Below are positions 50,361 through 59,700 of a stretch of 64,000 nt of DNA, one piece after another. The stretch's first letter is position 1, and every line of letters starts with the position of its first letter. The notes beneath the pieces were generated by a model. That model was not told where the DNA came from, did not search any database, and saw only the letters and a program-made list of their open reading frames with translations. The position numbers and the translations under genes are program-made. Source of the stretch: Deltaproteobacteria bacterium (GTDB lineage: Bacteria > Myxococcota_A > Polyangia > Polyangiales > Ga0077539); assembly GCA_016704445.1 (NCBI GenBank), contig JADJAE010000045.1:31307-95306 (forward strand). Direction: 5' to 3'.

Positions 50361-51726
50361 ATGACTCGTCGCGCGCTTGTTCTCTCCCTCGCCGCCGTCG
50401 TCTCTGCCTGCAGCGAGACGTCGACGCAGCCTCCGCCCTTCGATGGAGGCTCGACGGACACGGGTCCGGCGGTCGATCGGGGGGTGGTGACCGACAACGG
50501 CCGCGTCGACACGGGCTCACCCACGGACGCGGGCCCGACAGACGTCCCGCCGATCCCCGACGACGCGCCGACCTGCACCGCTCCGACGCCGCTCGGCGAG
50601 CTCACGGGCACCCCCTGGTGCGACCTCCCGCTGCCCGCGGTCCCTGGGGTGACGGTGCCCGAGGGCTTCTGCATCCACCGTTACGGCAACGTCCCCACGG
50701 CGCGGGTGCTGGCCTTCGCTCCCAACGGCGACCTCTTCGTCTCCTCTCCCAGCACCGGCACCCCGGGCGGCGCGCCCCCCGGTTCGGGCACGATCATGGT
50801 GGTCTCCGACGACAACCGCGACGGCGCGGGCGACACGCCCCGCAGCTTCCTCGCGGGCGTCGAGGACGTGCACGGCCTGCTCTTCCGCCGCAACGAGCTG
50901 CTCTACACCCTGCAGGGCTCGGTGATGAGCGCGCCCTACTGCACCGGCGACCGGGCGGTGACGGCCCCCCGCGACCGCCACCGTCGGGTGGCGACGCTCA
51001 CCGGCTCGGTGCGGTGGACCCACACGCTCACCGAGAGCACCGACGGTCGGGTGATGGTCTCCATGGGCCAGTACGACATCTCGCAGTGCCCCGCCCCCGA
51101 CGCCCGCGCGGGCGCGGTGCTCCAGATCGGCGCGGGGATGCCCGAGACCGGCTCGACGGTGGTCGATGGCTTCCGCAACCCGATGTACCTCCGCTGCAAG
51201 GAGTGGGGCGCCTGCTACGCCGCCGAGCTCTCGGGCGACGGCTGGGACAGCATCGGCGGCCGCGAGAAGCTCATCGAGATCCGCCAGGGCGACCGCTACG
51301 GCTTCCCCTGCTGCGTCGACCGCGGGGTCCCGGTGCCCGGGCTCGTGGGCGCGGGCACCTGCATGGACGTCGCGGCCTCGGTGCAGACCTACCCCCTCCA
51401 CGACACGCCCTTCGGCTTCGACTGGGCGCCCGCCTCGTGGCCCGCTCCCTACGGCAACAGCTTCTTCGTCGGCCTCCACGGCTGGGTGGGTAGCTGGACC
51501 AACGCGGGAGTGCAGTGGGCCCCGGTCGACGCCACCACGCACCGCCCGACGCGCCCGACGGAGTTCTTCGTGCGGGGCTTCGGCCACCGCACCGCCGGGG
51601 GCAACGAGCAGCGCGTGAGCGACCTGGTGTTCGCCCGCGACGGCCGGATGTTCTTCGCCGACGACCAGAGCGGCGACATCTACTGGGTCGCCCCGCGCAC
51701 CCTGCGCATGCCCGCTCGCCCGCTAG
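50361..51726 (+). CDS. Sugar/sorbosone dehydrogenase-like propeller lipoprotein (3' end frameshifted)
   Basis: Starts MTRRALVLSLAAVVSACSET (lipobox), has an Asp/Thr linker (VDRGVVTDNGRVDTGSPTDA), then about 390 residues that resemble soluble quinoprotein glucose/sorbosone dehydrogenase propellers: GFCIHRYGNVPTARVLAFAPNGDLFVSS in parts, VDGFRNPMYLRC, GGREKLIEIRQGDRYGFPCC, and DLVFARDGRMFFADDQSGDIYWV as the last blade. The frame as given then runs on for 1 kb over the convergent LuxR gene, which is not credible. A TAG at 51724-51726 in another frame is the probable real stop, so one extra base (or two missing) lies before it. The exact position is not visible. Confidence 0.65.
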
Positions 51727-51743
51727 CGGGGCTCACGCGCGAG

Positions 51744-52718
51744 TCACCGCGGCGCGGCGCGCAGCCGCATGACCAGCTCCGCGCGGGAGCCGGCCTTGAG
51801 CTTGCGCATGACGCTCCCCAGGTGGGTGCCGATGGTGCTGGTCGAGAGCCCGAGCGAGTAGGCCATGTCCTTGATGGCCATGCCCTGGGCGGCCAGCGTG
51901 GCGACCTGCTGCTCCCTGGTGCTGAGCCGTCCCTCCGCCGCGGCGCTCGGCTCGTTGCGGCAGGCGATGAGGAAGCGCTTGCCGTCGCGCTCCTCGGAGT
52001 CGACGAGGGTCCATCGACCGGCGGTGAGCGCCTGCCAGCGGGCGAGGGCCTCGTCGGGGTCGAGCCTCCGCAGCTTGCCCCGAGAGTCCTCGATGGCGCG
52101 CACCGCGGAGCGCAGCGACTCCCGCCCGCGGTCGGTCGCCGCGGGGCCCTCGGCGTGCTGCATCGTCCCGTCGGGGGAGAGCACCGCCTCCTGCACCTGA
52201 GCCGCCGCGCGGCGCAGTCGATAGCCGCTGAGCAGGTGCGACGCGATGCGCCGGGCGCGCGCGATGCGCCGGGCGTCGAGGGGATCGGCCGAGCGGCGAG
52301 GCACCGCGAGGCCCACGCCGTGGCCGTCGGCGTCGAAGGCCGTGACGCCGAAGTTGTCTTCGAAGCCGAAGCGGTCGAGGCCGTCCGCGGCGACGAGGCG
52401 TCTGAAGGTGGCGTCCCCGATGAGCTCCCGAAGGCTCGCGCCGAAGGTGGTCTTCGGGTTCGCCGACGCGTCGACCGTCTCCTTCATCAACGTCTCGTGA
52501 CCCCTGGCGAGGGCCTCGAAGAAGCCCGGCGGACCGCCCGCGAGCGAGCGCCCTACGAAGCGGAGGGTCCCGTCGATGGGAGCGAGCCCCCAGGTCTGCA
52601 CCCCGAGCCCGTCGTCGAAGGAGGGGAGCATCCGCTCCGCGACGCGCTGAAACCACGAAGGGAGATCCCCTTCGAGGTCATGGGCGGCCTCCACGACGGA
52701 CAGGAGATCGAATCGCAC
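51744..52718 (-). CDS. LuxR-type HTH transcriptional regulator
   Basis: A 324-residue regulator whose last 60 residues are a LuxR/GerE HTH (LSTREQQVATLAAQGMAIKD then MAYSLGLSTSTIGTHLGSVM). The N-terminal part (about 1-240) is a soluble sensor-like region without a recognised ligand domain. GTG 52718 is chosen because GGAGGAGG lies just before it; an ATG at 52739 in frame would add 7 residues (MPHGGGP). The longer open frame to 53612 overlaps the PEGA-like gene and was rejected. Signal unknown. Confidence 0.85.
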   Translation of the reverse strand: MRFDLLSVVEAAHDLEGDLPSWFQRVAERMLPSFDDGLGVQTWGLAPIDGTLRFVGRSLAGGPPGFFEALARGHETLMKETVDASANPKTTFGASLRELIGDATFRRLVAADGLDRFGFEDNFGVTAFDADGHGVGLAVPRRSADPLDARRIARARRIASHLLSGYRLRRAAAQVQEAVLSPDGTMQHAEGPAATDRGRESLRSAVRAIEDSRGKLRRLDPDEALARWQALTAGRWTLVDSEERDGKRFLIACRNEPSAAAEGRLSTREQQVATLAAQGMAIKDMAYSLGLSTSTIGTHLGSVMRKLKAGSRAELVMRLRAAPR

Positions 52719-52810
52719 GGGCCCTCCTCCATGGGGCATGTCGTGCCCGTTGGAGGAGTGTTCACCGGATGTGCGCGCGGCGGCAAGCAACCCGATGAGG
52801 GGGGCGAAGC

Positions 52811-53875
52811 CTACGGCTCGTAGGCGCCGAGGGCCGCGGCGTCGACGATGGCGGCGATGAAGTACCCGACGCCCATGCCGATGTAGATCGGGACGTTGAT
52901 GTCCGCGACGTGGGCCGACTCGCCGGTGGCGTAGCCCGCGAGCGCCCCGAGGCCGACGACCCCTGCGCGCAGCCCGAACGATCCCAGCGCCGTCAGCGGT
53001 CGGCGGTGCACCGCGTGGACGATGGGGCCTCCGAGCATCCCCACGCTGGCTCCGGCGACGGCGGCCTCGGTGGACTCCAGGCCCGCGCCGAGGGCGATGA
53101 TCCCGGCGCCCAGCAGGTCGACCAGCAGGAGCTGTCCCCGGTACGAGACCTCCGTCGGCGCTGGCGTCGCGGGGCGCACCGTCAGGGGTGCAGGCGGAGG
53201 GGCGACCGGCGGGGTGACCTCTGCGAGCGGCGTCGGGAGCGGGCGAGGCGGGGGCGGCGCGGGCAGCGGAGGCGGCGGCGGTGGCGGCGGCGGAGGGACG
53301 GGGCGGAAGCTCACCCGGAGCTGCTGCTCGGTGCGGGAGACGACGTCGAGGCCGGAGCGGAAGGGCAGCATCCCGTCGCCCTCGGCGACCACCTCGGCGT
53401 GGCCTGCGAGCACGGGGAAGGGGACGCTCCAGTAGCGCTGGGGGATCTCCTGTCCGTTGACGCTGACGTGCAGGTTGAGCGGGGCGTTTTCGGGGAGGAG
53501 CAGGCGCACCCGGCCGACGAGGGACTCGGTCTGCGCGACGACGGCGCGGCAGGCGGCGACGATGCGGGGGCGGTTGCGCAGGGCGCGGTCGGCCTCGGCC
53601 TCGACGAGGCACATGGTGGCCGAGTCGAGGGCCTCGAGGGTGTGGCCGAGGCTATGGTGCTCCTGGGCTACGAGCATGCGGAGCGACGGGGTCCAGCGGA
53701 TCTGTCCGGCCGCGACGCCGAAGGCGAGGGCCTGGGCGTGGAGGCCTGCTCGCTGGGCGGCGTCGGCCTGCTGCACGAGCTCGCGGCGGGCGGAGTCATC
53801 GGTCTGCGCGGCGGCCGGTAGCGCGGCGAGGCAGAGGGCGGAGCAGAGGCAGAGGGCGGTCGTGGTGCGCGTCAT
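52811..53875 (-). CDS. Secreted PEGA-like protein with membrane C-terminus
   Basis: A 354-residue protein with signal MTRTTTALCLCSALCLAALPAA, a helical TPR-like region (about 25-125), a small beta domain (about 130-190: NLHVSVNGQEIPQRYWSVPF) of the PEGA type seen in surface-layer and kinase-linked proteins, a poly-Pro linker (nine to ten Pro in a row near 195), and a C-terminal region of several hydrophobic helices (LLLVDLLGAGIIALGAGLES; VPIYIGMGVGYFIAAIVDAA). It lies 93 bases upstream of the LuxR gene on the same strand. Function unknown. Confidence 0.78.
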   Translation of the reverse strand: MTRTTTALCLCSALCLAALPAAAQTDDSARRELVQQADAAQRAGLHAQALAFGVAAGQIRWTPSLRMLVAQEHHSLGHTLEALDSATMCLVEAEADRALRNRPRIVAACRAVVAQTESLVGRVRLLLPENAPLNLHVSVNGQEIPQRYWSVPFPVLAGHAEVVAEGDGMLPFRSGLDVVSRTEQQLRVSFRPVPPPPPPPPPPLPAPPPPRPLPTPLAEVTPPVAPPPAPLTVRPATPAPTEVSYRGQLLLVDLLGAGIIALGAGLESTEAAVAGASVGMLGGPIVHAVHRRPLTALGSFGLRAGVVGLGALAGYATGESAHVADINVPIYIGMGVGYFIAAIVDAAALGAYEP

Positions 53876-53935
53876 GGCCTTAGGGCGCTGGTGATACCCG
53901 AAAGGGCCGGAGGGCGCGCGACCCGCCGCGGGCTG

Positions 53936-54760
53936 TCACTTGATGATCACGAAGGTCTGCTGGTTCATGGCCACGAGCTCGGCCTGCGGGGTCCAGAGTT
54001 CGCGCTTCTCGACCACGAAGCCCTGGCGTGAGGCCGCGGCCCAGGCCCGGTAGTAGAGCGGTTGGGCGGGGTCGAGGCTGGCAGGGTCGGCGAGCATCTG
54101 GAGGGTGAAGGCCACCGTGGCCATCGGGCGGGGGGAGAGCTCGCGGGCGAAGGTCGCGGGCCACCAGGAGTCCATGAGGCCGATGAGCTCGGGGACGCCG
54201 AGGGCCACGGGCTTGCGCAGGCGCACCCAGCCGGAGGCCTCGGAGCGCTCGGCCCCGCTGAAGGGCTGTGGGCCGGTCGAGCGAAACTCGTACATCCGCG
54301 CGAAGTGCGGCCCCATCGGCGGGCCGATCGGGATCACGTCCACGCTCTCCCACGGCGCTCCCATCGAGGGCGGGGGAGCTTCGGTTCCGTCCCGGTCGGA
54401 GCTTCTCGCGAGGCCCATCACGGCGCTCGCCCTGGCCAGCAGCTCGGGGCCCTGGGAGAGCCACGCCTCCCAGGTGGAGACGGCGTTGCCACGCCGCAGC
54501 GCCTTCACCGCGATGTCCGCCGCGCCCGGCAGCACGGGGCCGACGATCTCTCCGCTCAGCGAGCGCAGCGCCCGTGCGGCGTCGGGCTCGGCGTGAAGCA
54601 TCGCCCGGGCGAGGGCGCCCAGCACGAGGCCTCCGAAGGCGCCGCGGCCCTGCTGCCAGCCATCGGGGATGGTCGCGACGTAGCGGCCGTCGCCCGCGGG
54701 CGTGACCTGCGTGGCGAGGGTGAAGTCGTCGGTGCTCGGAGGGGCGATGGGGTCGGTCAT
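53936..54760 (-). CDS. Acyl-CoA thioesterase family protein (double hotdog)
   Basis: A 274-residue protein from ATG 54760 (MTDPIAPPSTDDFTLATQVT), with no signal peptide. It has the two-hotdog layout of TesB-like thioesterases: GRGAFGGLVLGALARAMLHA in the first domain, and VAFTLQMLADPASLDP with YYRAWAAASRQGFVVEKREL in the second. It would hydrolyse acyl-CoA or a related thioester in the cytoplasm. The ATG at 54808 would add 16 residues. The gene stands alone between the PEGA-like and repressor genes. Confidence 0.85.
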   Translation of the reverse strand: MTDPIAPPSTDDFTLATQVTPAGDGRYVATIPDGWQQGRGAFGGLVLGALARAMLHAEPDAARALRSLSGEIVGPVLPGAADIAVKALRRGNAVSTWEAWLSQGPELLARASAVMGLARSSDRDGTEAPPPSMGAPWESVDVIPIGPPMGPHFARMYEFRSTGPQPFSGAERSEASGWVRLRKPVALGVPELIGLMDSWWPATFARELSPRPMATVAFTLQMLADPASLDPAQPLYYRAWAAASRQGFVVEKRELWTPQAELVAMNQQTFVIIK

Positions 54761-54841
54761 GGGGGCGGTGTCTCTCGGTAGGAGAAGTCCCGAGGGGGTT
54801 AGTGCCACCCCGAGGGAGAGTCCAGACCTTCGGACAGCGCC

Positions 54842-55681
54842 TCAGCCGGAGAGGACCTCGAGCAGCTCGGCGACCACGCGGAGGTTCGCGTCGTCGGTCT
54901 CGCGCAGCTCGATGGGAGCGTAGTCGGGGTTGTCGGGCAGCAGTCGTACGAGGCCCTGACTCGCGGGGCCTTCGCGCTCGAAGCGCTTCACTGTGTAGCT
55001 GGTGCCGGTGTCGGCGTCGTGGATGCCGCGGTGCTGGACGAGCAGCGTGCGGTTGCGAAGATCACCGGCCACGGGCGCACCGAAGAGGCAGAACGAACCA
55101 TCGGGAATCCGGGGTTCCATGGAGCGCCCGATGACCCGCGCGACGAACATTCCCTCGCGGAGCTTGCGACGGGTCGGTGGCGTCACCCAGGTGGTGGAGG
55201 GGTCGGAGGCGCCGGGCTCGAAGCCTCCCGCGGCGAGGTCGAGGCCGAGCAGTGGGACGCAGGTGACGAAGCGCTCCCTCGCCTTCGGCTGAACGATCTT
55301 GAAGGGCGCTGGCACCGCGGCCGGATCGCGGCGCGTCGGCGCTGAGGTCGCGGGTCGGAGGCGTTGGCGCGCGTCCCGGAGGAGCTCGGCCACGGCGGAC
55401 GATGGGAGGTTGCGGGTGGCGTCGACGAGGGCCTGTCGCGGTCCCTCCTCGGGGAAGGTCACTAGGTCGAGGAGCTGCACCCCGAGTCGATCGGCCACGC
55501 CCTTCAGCGTCTGCACGGTCGGTCGCAGGAGGCCCTTCTCGAGGTCCGAGAGGTGGCCCTTGCCGATGGTGCCGCTCTCGAACGCGAGGCGCTCCTGGGT
55601 GAGTCCCAGCTCGGTACGGAGGCCGCGCACCCGGCGGCCGATGGCCTCCGAGAGCGGATCAGGAGCGGCCAGCCGGGGCAT
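54842..55681 (-). CDS. XRE/S24 (CI- and LexA-like) repressor of the defence operon
   Basis: A 279-residue protein with an N-terminal HTH (about 12-70: GLRTELGLTQERLAFESGTI, then LSDLEKGLLRPT) and a C-terminal S24 peptidase-like domain: the catalytic Ser in VIGRSMEPRIPDGS near residue 190 and the Lys in SYTVKRFER near 237. Proteins of this class repress promoters and may lose activity by self-cleavage after DNA damage; a clear Ala-Gly cleavage site is less certain (LAAGG near 155). It is divergent from the sspB-like gene, with two 18-bp palindromes between them, so it probably represses both itself and the operon. Confidence 0.9.
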   Translation of the reverse strand: MPRLAAPDPLSEAIGRRVRGLRTELGLTQERLAFESGTIGKGHLSDLEKGLLRPTVQTLKGVADRLGVQLLDLVTFPEEGPRQALVDATRNLPSSAVAELLRDARQRLRPATSAPTRRDPAAVPAPFKIVQPKARERFVTCVPLLGLDLAAGGFEPGASDPSTTWVTPPTRRKLREGMFVARVIGRSMEPRIPDGSFCLFGAPVAGDLRNRTLLVQHRGIHDADTGTSYTVKRFEREGPASQGLVRLLPDNPDYAPIELRETDDANLRVVAELLEVLSG

Positions 55682-55715
55682 CGGGGCGGAGCGTAGTGAG
55701 GGCGCCGGGCGATGT

Positions 55716-55733
55716 GGTTCGTCTGGACGAACG
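55716..55733. promoter_or_regulatory. Operator palindrome copy 1 (repressor side)
   Basis: GGTTCGTCTGGACGAACG is an 18-bp palindrome with a mismatched outer pair and a mismatched central pair, 35 bases before the repressor start. It matches copy 2 at 16 of 18 positions. It is probably the repressor's own operator. Confidence 0.75.
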
Positions 55734-55780
55734 TGCGTGTGGGCGCTCGATGCTCAGAGAAGTTCAATAAACGCAACAGT

Positions 55781-55809
55781 TTGACGCTTTAGAGAGGGGC
55801 GGGTAGTGG
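55781..55809 (+). promoter_or_regulatory. Putative promoter of the defence operon
   Basis: TTGACG (55781-55786) is a good -35 box; 17 bases on, TAGTGG (55804-55809) is a weak -10. Transcription would start inside operator copy 2, only about 10 bases before the ATG at 55826, so the mRNA would have almost no leader. Confidence 0.4.
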
Positions 55810-55825
55810 TTCGTCCGGACGAACC
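55808..55825. promoter_or_regulatory. Operator palindrome copy 2, touching the sspB-like start codon
   Basis: GGTTCGTCCGGACGAACC is a perfect 18-bp palindrome that ends at the base before ATG 55826. Its place over the expected transcription start and ribosome site would block expression when bound. Confidence 0.85.
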
Positions 55826-56779
55826 ATGACTGGGGGAGGCGTGCGGGTACGGATCGTGGGACAGGAAGGCGAGAGCGCGGGGTCGTTCTCGGGCCATGAG
55901 AGTTTCCCGCTGCGCTACGGCTGGCCGAAGAAGTGCGTCGACGCGGTGGCCGAGCGCGCCGATGTCTTCGCGCACGACGACGCGATGGTCGTCCTCGGCG
56001 TGGGCAAGAACATGGTCAAGGCCATCCGCCACTGGGGGCTGACCACCCGAGTGGTCGAGCCCGATCCAGAAGCCCCGAAGGCTCGCGGGCAGGCGCTGCG
56101 GGTGTCGGCCCTCGGCGAGCTGATCTTCGGCAGCCACGGCGCAGACCCCTACCTCGAAGACCCGCGCACGCTCTGGCTGCTCCACTGGTTGATCAGCACC
56201 CACCGAGAGAAGGCCACCACCTGGAGCTGGGCCTTCGGCTCGCTCAACCGCCAGGCTTTCTCCCGTGACGAGCTGCTGCGCGACCTGCAGGGCACCGCGC
56301 TCTCGTCGCGCACCACCGTGTCGTCGCTCACCCGCGACGTCGAGGTCTTCCTGCGCACCTACGTTCCCGCTCGCGCGACGCGCTCCGTCGCGGTCGAAGA
56401 CACCCTGGACTGCCCCCTCGTCGAGCTGCGCCTGCTGCGGGAGGATCCCACCGAGCGGCGCTACGAGTTCGTTCGCGGGCCGAAGCCCTCGCTCGATCAC
56501 GTCACCCTCGGCTTCGCCCTGCTGGAGTTCTGGAACCGGGTCGCGCACGACCGCGACACCCTGAGCTTTGACGAGATCGTCCACGGTCACGGCTCGCCGG
56601 GCCGGGTCTTCAAGCTCGATGACGCCTCCCTGATCGAGCGCGTCGAGGACATCGCGCGATGGTCCCGCGGGGCCTTGCTCCACGACGACACCGCCGGGGT
56701 GCGGCAGCTGCTGCGGCGCAAGCGCGTCGATCCCCTCACGTGGCTGCGACACGAGCTCGCTGCCGGGAGAGCGACGTGA
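55826..56779 (+). CDS. sspB: DUF4007 protein, SspB-like (DNA phosphorothioation module)
   Basis: A 317-residue protein with the DUF4007 layout: SFSGHESFPLRYGWPKKCVD near residue 20, AMVVLGVGKNMVKAIRHWGL near 55, PYLEDPRTLWLLHWLISTH near 115, and helical winged-helix-like C-terminal half. SspB of the SspABCD system is, to my knowledge, a DUF4007 nickase that acts in single-stranded phosphorothioate insertion. Gene order with the next two genes supports that reading. It overlaps the next gene by the GTGA tetrad at 56776-56779. No clear ribosome site precedes ATG 55826, as the operator is in that place; GTG starts at 55841 or 55853 are possible. Confidence 0.8.
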   Translation: MTGGGVRVRIVGQEGESAGSFSGHESFPLRYGWPKKCVDAVAERADVFAHDDAMVVLGVGKNMVKAIRHWGLTTRVVEPDPEAPKARGQALRVSALGELIFGSHGADPYLEDPRTLWLLHWLISTHREKATTWSWAFGSLNRQAFSRDELLRDLQGTALSSRTTVSSLTRDVEVFLRTYVPARATRSVAVEDTLDCPLVELRLLREDPTERRYEFVRGPKPSLDHVTLGFALLEFWNRVAHDRDTLSFDEIVHGHGSPGRVFKLDDASLIERVEDIARWSRGALLHDDTAGVRQLLRRKRVDPLTWLRHELAAGRAT

Positions 56780-59700
56780 GCCGCCTCTCCGATCTCTTCG
56801 AGGTGCGTCGGCGCTTCTTCCGCTCGGTGCACCTCGCGACCGACGCGCTGCGCCCCGACGCCTGCGACGGCTACGTGCTCACCCCGCTCGGGCAGGCGAC
56901 GCTCGGTCGCATCTTCGATGGCCTCGGCGAGGGTCGCACCGAGCGCGCGTGGACGCTGACCGGGCCCTACGGAGTGGGCAAGTCCGCCTTCGTGGTGCTG
57001 CTCGCCCAGCTCCTCAACGGCACCTCCGAGTCGTCGGCTCTACGCGCGCTGCAGTCCGCCGACCGCGGGCTCGAGCGCCGGCTCCAGCAGCTCCGGGGAT
57101 CATCGCGGGGCTTCTGTCCCGTCCTGGTCAGCGGCACCTACGGTCCACTGCTCCCTGCGCTCCTCGATGCGGTCGAGCGGGCGATCCTGGGGATGTTCCG
57201 GCCCAGCGCGCATCAGCACATCCTGCTGCGCGAGCTCCGCGGCCTTCGGGTGAGCCGCGCCAAGACCGCGGACCTCCACCGTCGCGCGGTGAAGCTCTTC
57301 AGCGACCTCGCGGAGTTCGTTCACCAGAAGCACGGCAGCGGCGTGGTCATCGTGGTCGACGAGCTCGGCAAGTGCCTGGAGTACGCGGCCCGAGGGCAGG
57401 GTCGCGCCGACGAGGTCTTCCTCCTGCAAGAGCTCGCCGAGGCCGCGTCGCGCAGCGGGGCCCGGCCCATCCTCCTCGTGACCCTCCTCCACCAGGCCTT
57501 CGATCGCTATGCGAAGGACCTCGCTGCGGAGACCCGCGCCGAGTGGGTCAAGGTGCAGGGGCGCTTCGAGGACGTGGCCTTCCTCGATGCTCCGGGCGAG
57601 CTTCTCCGGCTCGCGGCGCGCAGCATCCGACGCCGCGACGACCTTCCGCCGGAGCGCTACCGCCACTACGACGCGCTGGCCGCCGAGGCCGTCGTGCTCG
57701 GCCTCGCTCCCGCTGAGCAGCAGGCGACGCTACGGCAGCTCGCGCCGCTGCACCCGACCGCCGCGCTGCTCCTCCCGGGTCTCTGCCGCGGGCCTCTCGC
57801 GCAGAACGAGCGATCCCTCTTCGGCTTCCTGACCTCCACCGCCGACGGCGCCTTCGGGGCCTTCCTGGCGTCGCCCCTCGCCGGGGCCGACTCGTCGCCG
57901 GCGTACACGGTCGACCTGCTCTATGACTTCGTCGCCGAGACCCTCGGCCCCGCGCAGTACACCCTCTCGACCGGTCGGCACTGGGCCGCCATCGACGAGG
58001 CCATCGCCCGCCTGCCCGCTGGGGAGCCCGCGATGTCGGCGAGGCTCCTCAAGGCCATCGGGCTGCTCGGGCTGCTCGGGTCGAGGGCGGTGCGCGCCTC
58101 GCGGGCGGTGCTGAGCTTCGCGCTCGACGCGCACGCTACGCCCGAGCACGACGTCGCCGCGGCGCTGGAGCGGCTGACCGCCTCGTCGCACGTGGTCTAT
58201 CGCCGTCACAGCGACGCCTTCGCGCTGTGGGAGGGCAGCGACATCGACCTCGAGGCCCACTTCGACGAGGCCCGGCAGCGGCCTCCTGGCGTCGAGGAGA
58301 TCACGGCGCTGCTCCGCGATCGCATGGTGTTGCGGCCCTGGGTGGCGCGTCGGCACTTCTTCGAGACAGGCACGCTCCGATACTTCGACGTGACCTTCGG
58401 GACCCCGGAGGGAGTCTCCGCGACAGCGGAGGCCGAGCTCGGCGGGGCCGATGGTCGCATCGTCTACCTGCTGCCCGAGGGATCGGAGTCCGTCGACGAC
58501 CTCGTCGGAGCGGCCACGGGCGCGGCGCAGCGGAGCGACCTGGTCTTCGGGGTTCCGCGCGAAGGGCGATCGCTCCTCGCGGGGGCCCATGACTGGTGCG
58601 CGTGGGAGTCGGTGCGCCGCAGCGTCGGCGCGCTCTCGAACGATCCCGTCGCGCGTCGCGAGCTGTCCGCGCGCATCCACTTCGCCACCGACCGCCTCGA
58701 CACGGCGGTGCAGTCCTGCTTCGGGCTGGTCGACGGGGCTCGGGTCGCCTGGGTGCACGACGGCGCCCCCACGGCATGGAGCGGCGCGCGCGCCCTCTCG
58801 TCGGCGCTCTCGGCGGTGTGCGACCAGTCCTTCCCCGAGGCTCCGCTCGTCCGCAACGAGCTGCTCAACCGGCGCTCGCTCTCTTCCGCGGCTGCGGCGG
58901 CGAGGCGCTCGCTGCTCGACGCGATGATCGAGCACGGAGCCAGGCCCCGCCTCGGCATCGAAGGAACACCCCCGGAATACAGCATGTACGCCTCGCTCCT
59001 CGCGGCGGGCGGACTGCACCGCGAGGTGCGCGGGCGGTGGGGCTACGGCGCGCCGCTCGGGGACGATCCGCTGCGGCTGGCTCCGACGTGGAAGCGCATC
59101 GAGGCCTTCCTCGACGGCACCGAGGTCGAGGCTCGCCCGCTGCGAGCGCTCTTCGACGAGCTCGCGCGGAGGCCCATCGGACTCCGCGAGGGGCCGATGC
59201 CGGTGCTCTTCTTCGCGGTGGTGCTCTCGACCCCGGGCGAGGTCGCGCTCTTCGAGGACGGCAGCTTCGTCCCGGAGATCACCGGGGCGGTGGTGGAGCG
59301 CCTGCTCCGTCGCATCGATCACTTCGCGGTGGCGCGCTACCGGCTCGACGACGGGCGCATCGAGGTGCTGCGCGCGCTCTGGTCGGCGCTGGGCTTCGAG
59401 GGTGAGTCGGGCAAGCCGATCGAGCTGACGCGGGCGGTGGTGCGGAGGGTGTCGCAGCTCCCGCGGTACAGCCGGGGGACGCGCAGCGTCGGAGCGGTGG
59501 CGATCGCGGCGAGGGACGCGGTGCTCACGGCGCGCGACCCGTTGAGGTTGTTGTTCAGGGATCTGCCGGGTGCGCTGGGGATGACGCCCATCGGGCACGG
59601 GGTCGAGGTCGACGCCGCGGTGGTGGGAGCGGAGTACGCCGCCCGGCTGACGACGGCGCTGCGCGAGCTCGCCGGGGCGCACCCTGCGCTGCTCGCGACC

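Noticed and set aside
51744..53612. Extended 622-codon reading of the LuxR regulator
   Set aside because: The upstream half overlaps the PEGA-like gene in another frame and is Arg/Pro-rich; a GGAGGAGG before GTG 52718 supports the short form.
55772..55790. GTTTGACGCT in the defence promoter also occurs four times in the palindrome at 42623-43018
   Set aside because: Only 10 bases match and the flanks differ; in a window this size that is close to chance, and here it is part of a -35 box.
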